DNA from: Photobacterium halotolerans DSM 18316
Lineage (GTDB): Bacteria; Pseudomonadota; Gammaproteobacteria; Enterobacterales; Vibrionaceae
Direction of reading: 5' to 3'
DNA length: 64,000 bases
Assembly (NCBI RefSeq): GCF_000425165.1
Contig: NZ_AULG01000025.1
Location: 1 to 64,000 of the forward strand
The notes beneath the pieces are model-generated. The model did no database searches and was not told the origin of the DNA. It saw only the letters and a list, made by a program, of their open reading frames with translations. This document shows positions 34,950 to 41,608 of this stretch, piece by piece. Position 1 is the stretch's first letter; each line of letters begins with the position of its first letter. Position numbers and translations under genes: made by a program.

Positions 34950-35720
34950 ATGTATGTCGTTGAACTACAGTTCGAATGCTTTGACAATACCACTGTCGCT
35001 GCGGTGGAGCAGGCGATCAATGGCCTGATGGATGCGCTGCGCTATAACGGCCAGGTGCTGGGGCGGGAGTTTCCTGTCGTGATGGATGACGCCGTGTTCA
35101 AAGTGCGGGCTGTCTGTCCGGAGAAAACCAGCCTGCACAGCCAGTTTCACAGTCCGCAGGTTAAAGCGGGTATCAACCGGCTGACACAAGCCAGTCTGCT
35201 GGCCCCGAAAATTAAAGTCCTGGGGCGTGATATCAATTCGGAAGCCACGGCCGAAGAAGCACCGGGCTGGCAGGTGCTGTATACCACTTATGTGCACACC
35301 TGCTCGCCGCTGCGCAGCGGCGACAGCTTGTTGCCTATCCCTTTGTACCGGATTCCGGCGACCTTTAACGGTGATCATAAAGCCTTGGTCAAATGGCAGA
35401 CCGAATGGCAAGCCTGTGATGAAATTCAGATGGCCGGAGGCTGTAAGGCCGAACATGCCGCCCTGCATGAAATCCGCGATGCCGACAGTGATTTGTTCCG
35501 CCGTGGCTGGGATTTACGCGGCAGGGTTGAATACCTGACCAAAGTGCCCACCTATTATTATCAGTACCGGGTGGGTGGAGTCAGTCTGGCAGATGAGGCG
35601 GATCGTCCTTGCCCTAAATGCGGACAAGCCTGGCGGCTGGATGAGCCGATCCACGGGATTTTTCATTTCAAATGCGATCCGTGCCGGCTGGTGTCCAACC
35701 TGTCCTGGGATTATCAGTAG
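34950..35720 (+). CDS. DUF2310-type zinc-ribbon protein
   Basis: A 256-residue predicted cytoplasmic protein resembling the DUF2310 family, annotated as zinc-ribbon proteins that may bind nucleic acid. The C-terminus shows the ribbon CPKCGQAWRLDEPIHGIFHF followed by KCDPC. The N-terminal 200 residues (MYVVELQFECFDNTTVAAVE; TCSPLRSGDSLLPIPLYRIP) are conserved-looking but of unknown role. It is directly downstream of syd. No biochemical function is known to me. Confidence 0.82.
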   Translation: MYVVELQFECFDNTTVAAVEQAINGLMDALRYNGQVLGREFPVVMDDAVFKVRAVCPEKTSLHSQFHSPQVKAGINRLTQASLLAPKIKVLGRDINSEATAEEAPGWQVLYTTYVHTCSPLRSGDSLLPIPLYRIPATFNGDHKALVKWQTEWQACDEIQMAGGCKAEHAALHEIRDADSDLFRRGWDLRGRVEYLTKVPTYYYQYRVGGVSLADEADRPCPKCGQAWRLDEPIHGIFHFKCDPCRLVSNLSWDYQ

Positions 35721-35810
35721 TTCAACCCCCTTGGTCGCCATGCGCCGTTCGACGCAATCACCGCCGGTTACCACAAAGCAACGGGCGGTGAGTGCGCTGA
35801 ACAAGACAGG

Positions 35811-36098
35811 TTATTTATCTTGCTGGGCCTGCTCCAGGGCGGCAAGACGTGCTGTCAGGCTGGCGACTTGTTGCTCCAGAGCGGCAATGCGTTCGCTGTC
35901 GCTGGCCGGGGTTGCCTGGCTGGCTTTAATGTCAGGCACTTTGGCATGCTGTTTCCAGCTTTTAAGGGCCTGAATGATCACAGGCATAGGCAAAGGCTCA
36001 CGCAGGCGGGCTTTGACCAGCGCGACACTGGGCTCTTTACCTTCCGCGATGAGTGTGGATATGGCGCGCTCCAGCGCATCGGTAATGACAGATGACAT
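35811..36098 (-). CDS. Small KfrA-N-like protein with C-terminal coiled coil
   Basis: A 95-residue protein. Residues 1-50 (ALERAISTLIAEGKEPSVAL, then VKARLREPLPMPVIIQALKS) look like the N-terminal DNA-binding helix-turn-helix of KfrA-type proteins. Residues 67-92 (ERIAALEQQVASLTARLAAL) form a clear leucine-heptad coiled coil suited to dimerisation. A DNA-binding role is an inference. It is convergent with the DUF2310 gene and lies 31 bp beyond the DUF2789 gene on the same strand, probably as its second cistron. Confidence 0.72.
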   Translation of the reverse strand: MSSVITDALERAISTLIAEGKEPSVALVKARLREPLPMPVIIQALKSWKQHAKVPDIKASQATPASDSERIAALEQQVASLTARLAALEQAQQDK

Positions 36099-36129
36099 AC
36101 TTCTTCCTGAAAGAGTTGGCTCGGTTCGC

Positions 36130-36360
36130 TTATTTTCGTAGCAAAGCGTCTAGCTGATCAATCACTTCGCACCAATCGGCATCTTCAGCAATCGATTCTT
36201 TGAGAAAACGGCGCTGGGCGGGTTGCCAGAAATCAGCCTGAGCGAGGGTTTCGTCTTGTTTGAGGTTATGGTCGCGAATGAAGCCTTCGATCGATTCTTT
36301 GGACGAATTCATTCCTAACTGATTGAATAAACTGTGTAAGTCGTGGCTGAATGTTTCCAT
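36130..36360 (-). CDS. DUF2789-type protein
   Basis: A 76-residue soluble protein matching the DUF2789 pattern: LHSLFNQLGMNSSKESIEGF, then ADFWQPAQRRFLKESIAEDA and DWCEVIDQLDALLRK. Function is unknown. It lies just upstream of the KfrA-like gene on the same strand. Its promoter must lie between 36361 and about 36430, next to the VarA-type box of the divergent csrB copy. Confidence 0.85.
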   Translation of the reverse strand: METFSHDLHSLFNQLGMNSSKESIEGFIRDHNLKQDETLAQADFWQPAQRRFLKESIAEDADWCEVIDQLDALLRK

Positions 36361-36429
36361 CTTGCTATCCCCCTACTGGTGTTTGCCATAAGTATAGTGG
36401 GGAATAGCCGTCAATTCGTCTCTGTGGTT

Positions 36430-36447
36430 TGTGAGAGATCGCTTACA
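36430..36447 (+). promoter_or_regulatory. VarA/UvrY (GacA-type) box of csrB copy 1
   Basis: TGTGAGAGATCGCTTACA matches the GacA/UvrY/VarA consensus TGTAAG-N6-CTTACA with one change. Its centre lies about 180 bp before the predicted RNA start, the distance typical for csrB/rsmZ promoters. A candidate IHF site (TATCATGTGCTTA, 36514-36526) lies between box and promoter. Confidence 0.78.
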
Positions 36448-36605
36448 AGCATGTAAGACATACTGAAGTCTTGCTATGGCAGTTAGCCTAAATGGATGTC
36501 GATAACTGTTTATTATCATGTGCTTATGTTGATTTTGCCGTGCCGGACTCAATGCGGCGCGATAACGGGCGCTCAATATGCGCTTGTTCGCATCGGGATA
36601 TCGCG

Positions 36606-36611
36606 TAATCT
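36606..36611 (+). promoter_or_regulatory. -10 element of csrB copy 1
   Basis: TAATCT, preceded after a 16-bp spacer by TTGTTC (36584-36589) and followed after seven bases by GTCGGAAGGAG, which resembles the 5' end of E. coli CsrB (GTCGACAGGGAG). Confidence 0.6.
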
Positions 36612-36618
36612 TAACCCT

Positions 36619-36994
36619 GTCGGAAGGAGCTGACACGGAACAGGAACATGAGCCACGGAGTTGGCGGTCTCAGGAAGAGACACGGTCTTCAGGATGAGGG
36701 CAGACATGGACAGTTCGGAGACTGCAGGATGTAGTCAGTGCAGGCAGGCTGCTTGCCGTCAGGATGACACAAGGATGATGCTTCAGGAAGAAGCCAGGGA
36801 CACCGCCAGGATGGCTGTTGAGAGTTCACCCGGGATGGGTAACGGGTCAGGAGACCAGGACACTTCAGGATGAAGTTCAACAAGGGAAGCGCTGAAGGAT
36901 ACAGCATACAAAGGAATGATGCAGGGAGCACCATAGTAGTAGGAAGCTACAGGTAAGACCTAAGGGCGCAACGCAAGTTGCGCCCATTCTTTTA
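36619..36994 (+). ncRNA. csrB: CsrB-family small RNA, copy 1
   Basis: An RNA of about 376 nt that should bind and sequester CsrA dimers. It has no credible reading frame but about 24 GGA triplets, many as CAGGATG or AGGGA in small hairpin loops such as CTTCAGGAAGAAG, ACTTCAGGATGAAGT and TAGTAGGAAGCTA. The 5' end GTCGGAAGGAGCTGAC resembles E. coli CsrB, and the 3' end is an intrinsic terminator GGGCGCAAC/GTTGCGCCC with a GCAA loop (36964-36985) and ATTCTTTT. Location near syd, truC and yqcC is the same as for csrB in E. coli. The 5' end is inferred from the promoter and from comparison with copy 2. Confidence 0.93.
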
Positions 36995-37141
36995 TGTCTG
37001 AAAGGTGGCAACTGGGTGCATCACAGTTCGCACTCCAACCGTCAGCTCATTTCTGCTCTTTTGTCTCATACCCTGTATTGGCGGTACTGAGTTGCGACGG
37101 CTGTTCAGGCTTCATTCCGCTTCATATTTTGCCTGCTATCT

Positions 37142-37159
37142 TGTAAGCGATCTCTCACA
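37142..37159 (+). promoter_or_regulatory. VarA/UvrY (GacA-type) box of csrB copy 2
   Basis: TGTAAGCGATCTCTCACA is the exact reverse complement of the box of copy 1, centred about 180 bp before the second RNA start. An IHF-like site (TATCAATGAATTC, 37217-37229) follows. The stretch 36995-37329 between the two RNA genes holds only this control region; I see no gene in it. Confidence 0.78.
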
Positions 37160-37316
37160 AAAGCGTGAGAAATATGCGTTTTCTATTATCTCTTTCTGCG
37201 CACAAACATGAAAATATATCAATGAATTCATTGCGTTATGTTTTCTCTGTCTTGTGGCCTGATCGCAGGGAAAAGAGCAAGCCAGTGACTGTGCTGTGTC
37301 CGGCGCGTAATTATCG

Positions 37317-37322
37317 TAGTCT
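37317..37322 (+). promoter_or_regulatory. -10 element of csrB copy 2
   Basis: TAGTCT followed after seven bases by GTCGAAGGAATTGAC, the same geometry as copy 1. The -35 region (TGTGTC after 16 bp) is poor, consistent with activator dependence. Confidence 0.5.
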
Positions 37323-37329
37323 TAGAAGT

Positions 37330-37715
37330 GTCGAAGGAATTGACACACGGAACAGGATAACGGCCAGGGAGCAGGGTCGGTTAAGGATGATAGTGAAGGC
37401 GAGGACAGCTTTCACGCTAAGGACGGTTCAGGACATGGCGGGATGCCGGCTGCAGTGTTCAGGATGACACTGCTCAGGAAGAGACAGGGATACTTTCAGA
37501 ACGAAAGCAGGGACACCGCCAGGAAGGTCGAAGAGAGTTATTTCAGGATGAAATAACGGATCAGGAGATCAACGGACACGTTCAGGATGAGCGTTTAAAG
37601 GAAAATCGCCGACGGATTCCGGCGCATCAAAGGATTGAGGCAGGGAGCCTATGTGTAGCCGGATTGCTGCAAGTAAGACCTAAGGGCGCAACGTAAGTTG
37701 CGCCCGTTTTATTTT
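37330..37715 (+). ncRNA. csrB: CsrB-family small RNA, copy 2
   Basis: A second RNA of about 386 nt in tandem with the first. It also has about 24 GGA triplets, for example GTGTTCAGGATGACAC, TTATTTCAGGATGAAATAA and CGTTCAGGATGAGCG hairpins, and a 5' end GTCGAAGGAATTGACAC close to that of copy 1. The 3' end is almost identical: AAGTAAGACC, then GGGCGCAAC/GTTGCGCCC with a GTAA loop (37684-37705) and a T-rich tail. The central parts have diverged, so this is an old duplication or independently maintained pair. It should titrate CsrA together with copy 1. Confidence 0.93.
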
Positions 37716-37752
37716 GTGTGTCGGCAAAAAGAAAAATTGGCGCGGGAACGCT

Positions 37753-38055
37753 TCAGCCCGGCATATGGTGCGGCGGCACATAAAACTGTACCGGACGCAG
37801 CCCCTTGAAGGTGGCGCAGCCCTGATAGGCATCAGCACCGTCAGCGGAAAACTCAAACAGGTACAGGGTCTGCCAGCTCCAGTTGCCGGCATCATCTTTC
37901 AGGCGGTGCGAGCCTCTGGCGACACTCAGCAACTGCAAGCCTAACTGCTGGCAGCGTTGGGTGATAAATTGCTGGGCCAGCTCGCTCTGGCGCCTCTGCT
38001 GCCAGAACAGGTAGCCCAGTATGGCCAGCGCCAGTATGCCAAGTAAATTATCCAT
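37753..38055 (-). CDS. DUF3301-type membrane-anchored protein
   Basis: A 100-residue protein with one N-terminal membrane segment (LLGILALAILGYLFW at about residues 4-18) and a soluble part with QRCQQLGLQLLSVARGSHRL, WQTLYLFEFSADGADAYQGC and RPVQFYVPPHHMPG, typical of DUF3301. Function unknown. It follows the DUF3549 gene by 33 bp on the same strand; these two are regular neighbours near truC in Vibrionaceae. Confidence 0.85.
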   Translation of the reverse strand: MDNLLGILALAILGYLFWQQRRQSELAQQFITQRCQQLGLQLLSVARGSHRLKDDAGNWSWQTLYLFEFSADGADAYQGCATFKGLRPVQFYVPPHHMPG

Positions 38056-38088
38056 CCGTGGGATTTCCTTCTCAGTTCCGTTTCATTG

Positions 38089-39135
38089 TTATTGGCCGCG
38101 AGTGGCTTGTTGCAACCGGGTAATGGCCTCGGTCAGCTCGGCATTGGCTGAACTGTGCAGCACCTGCAGCATAGTGCCGCGCAGTGCTGGCAGCATTACC
38201 AGATCGGCAAACAGCTGGTTGAATAAATTCTGATCCTGAGTCTGGGACAGGCGCAGTAAAAACTGACTGGCTGAATCGGTGTCTGCTAACCCCTTCCAGC
38301 ACCGGCCGGCAATGGCGACCAGCATTTCAGGGTGGCAGAGTTCGGGCTTTGCCAGTATGGCCTGAAGCGCTTCGTTCAGCACAGCCGTCTCGGCACCCGA
38401 CATGGCGCGCAGTAAGGCAGACAACAGGAAGATGTCGGTTTGCTGTGCCGTCAGCTCACCTTGAATTCGTTCCGCCAGGCGCTCAGACAGCGCCGCTGGC
38501 AGCTCACAGTGTTCCAGACAGCCCAGCAGCGCGTACAGCGGCGTCATGGGGAGATTCTGCAGCGCCTTGCGCAGGTAGGTCGCGTTATTTTCCTGCTTCA
38601 TGCGGGCGCAGATATCGGCCAGTCCCTGTAAGCCGACGCCCTGCCATTGCGCCCAGTCCAGTTTACCGCTGAGATAGACTTGGGCATGTTCGTAATATCG
38701 GCTGGCTGGCAACGCCAGTTGCTGACGCAGATGGGCGTGGAAGATCGCCATTTTGTCGTCTTTCGGTTTGAAGGTGTACGGGTTGGCTGCCAGCTTTTCC
38801 TGCTCTTCTTCTGTTGGCACCGCATTGAGAGTGGCGCCCATGGCTTCGATGACATACTTAATGAAATCACCGACAGCAGCCTGTTTGAGCAAGCCCCGCT
38901 CATCCAGCGGCAGCCTGAGAAACCAGATCCAGGGCGGATTATCCTGCTGCCAGAAGGAAATCGACAGGTGAGCATGCTGCTGTAACGGCCACGGGTAAGG
39001 CTGGCGGTTATCTTCAACCGCTTTGAAAGTGGCTCGCTCGATTTCACAGACCCGGCGGCCCAGATCGAAAATCTTATACTGGCATCCGGCATTGTCCAAC
39101 AGCTGGGTCAGGGTGTGAAATTTATCCGTGGGCAT
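38089..39135 (-). CDS. DUF3549-type protein
   Basis: A 348-residue predicted cytoplasmic protein resembling DUF3549. It starts MPTDKFHTLTQLLDNAGCQY and contains ISFWQQDNPPWIWFLRLPLD near 59 and an alpha-helical, repeat-like C-terminal half (residues 180-345) reminiscent of HEAT-type helices. No signal peptide or membrane segment. Function unknown. It is the first gene of a two-gene unit with the DUF3301 gene and divergent from yqcC-truC. Confidence 0.85.
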   Translation of the reverse strand: MPTDKFHTLTQLLDNAGCQYKIFDLGRRVCEIERATFKAVEDNRQPYPWPLQQHAHLSISFWQQDNPPWIWFLRLPLDERGLLKQAAVGDFIKYVIEAMGATLNAVPTEEEQEKLAANPYTFKPKDDKMAIFHAHLRQQLALPASRYYEHAQVYLSGKLDWAQWQGVGLQGLADICARMKQENNATYLRKALQNLPMTPLYALLGCLEHCELPAALSERLAERIQGELTAQQTDIFLLSALLRAMSGAETAVLNEALQAILAKPELCHPEMLVAIAGRCWKGLADTDSASQFLLRLSQTQDQNLFNQLFADLVMLPALRGTMLQVLHSSANAELTEAITRLQQATRGQ

Positions 39136-39277
39136 GCTTCTGGGCTCCTAGAGTTTGACGGCTTATGGTGGCGCATTATAGGGAGTTGAGCGTGAAGATG
39201 GTATCCTTGCGCACCAGTTGTCCGGCTGAGCTCACTCTCAGCCATCAGGCTAGTTATGTTGATCCAGGAGTACAGCA

Positions 39278-39604
39278 TTGGATTGTTACGAAAAAACCAC
39301 CCGTTTGCTGGTACGGTTAGAACAGCAGTTACGCGCACAGGGACTGTGGCAGCACAGTCCGCCCAGTGAGGAAGCGCTGGCCAGCACAGAGCCATTCGCC
39401 ATTGATACGCTGACATGTGCAGAATGGCTGCAATGGATTTTTCTGCCCCGTATGTATCATCTGGTCGAGGAAAGGCTGATGCTGCCGACTCAGTTCAATA
39501 TTTATCCCTATGCCGAAGAGTCGGCCAGACTGGAACCTGAACTGGCCGGTGTGTTGCCGTTGATTGCTGAACTGGATCACTGGCTGGGTGGCGCGAATCA
39601 ATGA
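39278..39604 (+). CDS. yqcC: YqcC family protein
   Basis: A 108-residue protein of the YqcC family, helical, with the conserved FAIDTLTCAEWLQWIFLPRM at about residues 40-59 and LPTQFNIYPYAEES. Function unknown; it regularly precedes truC. It starts at TTG 39278, preceded by AGGAG at good distance. Its stop overlaps the truC ATG (ATGA), so translation is coupled. Confidence 0.88.
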   Translation: MDCYEKTTRLLVRLEQQLRAQGLWQHSPPSEEALASTEPFAIDTLTCAEWLQWIFLPRMYHLVEERLMLPTQFNIYPYAEESARLEPELAGVLPLIAELDHWLGGANQ

Positions 39605-40353
39605 CTGAGCTAAACACTGAACTTGAGATCCTGTATCAGGATGACTGTCTGGTTGCCGTCAACAAACCGGCCGGCATGCTGGTGCACCGCTCCTGGCTCG
39701 ATCGCCACGAAACCCGGTTTGTAATGCAGACCCTGCGGGATCAGCTCGGCGGGCAGCATGTGTTTCCCTTGCACCGGCTCGATAAGCCGACCTCAGGCGT
39801 ACTGCTATTTGCGCTCTCAAGCGAGATGGCCGCTGAGATGATGCCAAAATTTGCGGGCCGGGAGGTGAAGAAAACCTATCATGCTGTGGTACGGGGCTGG
39901 GTGAAAGAAGCGGCTGTGCTGGATTATCCGCTGAAAGAAGAGCTGGATAAGATGAGCGACAAGCGGGCCTTGCAGGACAAAGCGCCGCAGGAGGCCGTCA
40001 CAGCGTATCGTCCGCTCGCCAGAGTGGAAACCCCGATCCCTGTCGGTCGCTATGCGACCAGCCGTTATACCCTGGTTGAAATGAAACCGGAAACCGGTCG
40101 CAAACACCAGTTGCGCCGGCACATGCATCATCTCAGTCATCATATCATTGGTGATGTGAACCATGGCGATGGCCGGCATAACCGCATGTTCAGAGAGCAT
40201 TATGACTGTCACCGGCTGATGCTGCATGCTTCTGCGCTGCAATTTCTCCATCCGGTTACCGGTCTGCCGATAACGATCCGTGCATCGGTGGATCAGAGCT
40301 GGCAGCGGGTGATGCAGGCCTTCCAATGGCCGCTGTCTTATCTGGACGGATAA
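39601..40353 (+). CDS. truC: tRNA pseudouridine(65) synthase TruC
   Basis: RluA-family pseudouridine synthase that modifies U65 of tRNA-Ile1 and tRNA-Asp. 250 residues. Motif II with the catalytic Asp is FPLHRLDKPTSGVLLFALSS at about 55-74; motif III is YTLVEMKPETGRKHQLRRHM near 157; DCHRLMLHASALQFLHPVTG follows. Four-base overlap with yqcC; yqcA follows 111 bp later, the classical order yqcC-truC-yqcA. Confidence 0.95.
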   Translation: MTELNTELEILYQDDCLVAVNKPAGMLVHRSWLDRHETRFVMQTLRDQLGGQHVFPLHRLDKPTSGVLLFALSSEMAAEMMPKFAGREVKKTYHAVVRGWVKEAAVLDYPLKEELDKMSDKRALQDKAPQEAVTAYRPLARVETPIPVGRYATSRYTLVEMKPETGRKHQLRRHMHHLSHHIIGDVNHGDGRHNRMFREHYDCHRLMLHASALQFLHPVTGLPITIRASVDQSWQRVMQAFQWPLSYLDG

Positions 40354-40464
40354 AATCACCGTTTTTGATTGCAGGATCGCGCATTTGCGTTTCGGGATTT
40401 GCATCTGACCGGCACAGGAGTCAGAGTAATCTCAGGTCATTGAAATTTAAACAGGGAGTGAGGT

Positions 40465-40929
40465 GTGACTGTGATGGCTACTATTGGTGTATTTGTGGGC
40501 TCCGTGTTTGGCGGGGCAGAGGAAGTCGCAGAAGAAATTGTCAGCGAGCTGAAAACCAATGGCCACGACGCGGAACTGTTCACAGATCCCAGTCTGGACG
40601 ATTTTCTTGCTTACCGCGATCAGGTTGCGCTGGTGATTACTTCCACCACAGGGCAGGGGGAGATCCCTGAAAACCTGTTACCGCTGTATACGGCGCTGAA
40701 TGATCAGTTTCCGCTGATGCCGGCACTCAACTATGGCGTGATCGCGATGGGAGATTCCAGTTACGGCGAGGACAGATACTGTGGCGGTGGCCGGCAGTTT
40801 GACGCCTTACTGCAGGAACTGCAGGCCAAGCCCGTGACGGCGCGTCTGGATATTGATGCCTGCGTCAATTTTGATCCGGCGGAAGCAGCGCTGCCCTGGC
40901 TGCAGGATTTTATGAAAAAAGTGCCCTAA
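40465..40929 (+). CDS. yqcA: YqcA family flavodoxin
   Basis: A 154-residue short-chain flavodoxin-like electron carrier binding FMN. The phosphate-loop region IGVFVGSVFGGAEEVAEEIV is at about 7-26, the first isoalloxazine loop VITSTTGQGEIPENLLPLYT at about 58-77, and the second is AMGDSSYGEDRYCGGGRQFD near 93. Partner unknown. It starts at GTG 40465 after CAGGGAGTGAGGT. Confidence 0.9.
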   Translation: MTVMATIGVFVGSVFGGAEEVAEEIVSELKTNGHDAELFTDPSLDDFLAYRDQVALVITSTTGQGEIPENLLPLYTALNDQFPLMPALNYGVIAMGDSSYGEDRYCGGGRQFDALLQELQAKPVTARLDIDACVNFDPAEAALPWLQDFMKKVP

Positions 40930-40956
40930 TGCCGGTGGCTGACAGATAACCGGATG

Positions 40957-40988
40957 CAAAAAGGGCACCTCAGCGGGTGCCCGATTTC
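40957..40988. terminator. Bidirectional terminator between yqcA and yaeH
   Basis: GGGCACC (40963-40969) / GGTGCCC (40976-40982). On the minus strand it is followed by TTTTTGC, a strong terminator for yaeH; on the plus strand by GATTTCTG, weaker for yqcA. Confidence 0.85.
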
Positions 40989-41024
40989 TGCTTTCTTACT
41001 TACTTTCTTACTACTTACCGCTAG

Positions 41025-41405
41025 TCACTTCAGTTTTGCCAGATCGGATTCGATCTCGGCAATTTTATGGCTGACCACCTGTTCCAGATGGCGTAAATCG
41101 TCCAGAATTTTTTTCTTGATGTCGACATCGGTGTGGCGCTTTTTCGTGATCTTATCTAGCTCGTCGGTGACAAAAGTCAGCTTGCGATTAATCTCCGAGA
41201 CTTCCTTGGCTTCACGGTTGCCGCTGTTCACGATGACAGACTTAGACTGGCGTTGAAATTTGAACTTCATGCTTTTGGCAAAAAGTTCTCCTTTTCCTTT
41301 GGCGAAGTAGATTTTCAGAATGTCATTCGCGGCTTCCTGGCGCAGACTATAACTTTCAATGCGTTCAGGGTGTTCGATGCCCAGGCTGGTAAGGTTGGGG
41401 TACAT
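41025..41405 (-). CDS. yaeH: UPF0325/DUF3461 family protein YaeH
   Basis: A 126-residue soluble protein of unknown function, clearly like E. coli Yae[41 protein letters not shown] and [20 protein letters not shown]. The C-terminal 50 residues are predicted helical and charged. In E. coli yaeH lies in the dapD-glnD-map region, which fits glnD as the upstream neighbour here. Confidence 0.93.
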   Translation of the reverse strand: MYPNLTSLGIEHPERIESYSLRQEAANDILKIYFAKGKGELFAKSMKFKFQRQSKSVIVNSGNREAKEVSEINRKLTFVTDELDKITKKRHTDVDIKKKILDDLRHLEQVVSHKIAEIESDLAKLK

Positions 41406-41570
41406 GGCGGCCTCGTGTTGTTTCAGTCAATAAACCGTCTGCGCTCAGTACAACAATATGCGACGAAGTAGCATTACCTGGCGTTGATAGAGGCAGCTCA
41501 GTGGCTACTCTAGCAATTAATGCGGGGCAAATCTTGCACGCGGCGCAGAATCTGCGTCAAGGATTCGCAA

Positions 41571-41598
41571 CAGCCCGTCATGTTTGGCTGACGGGCTG
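41571..41598 (-). terminator. Hairpin behind glnD
   Basis: CAGCCCGTCA (41571-41580) / TGACGGGCTG (41589-41598), 11 bp beyond the glnD stop. A weak TTG instead of a T tract follows on the minus strand. Confidence 0.6.
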
Positions 41599-41608
41599 GC
41601 TGGTTTGA

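Noticed and set aside
36661..36934. Open frames of 70-81 codons on both strands inside csrB copy 1
   Set aside because: The sequence is a GGA-repeat RNA gene with hairpins and a terminator; the frames have no ribosome binding site or family features.
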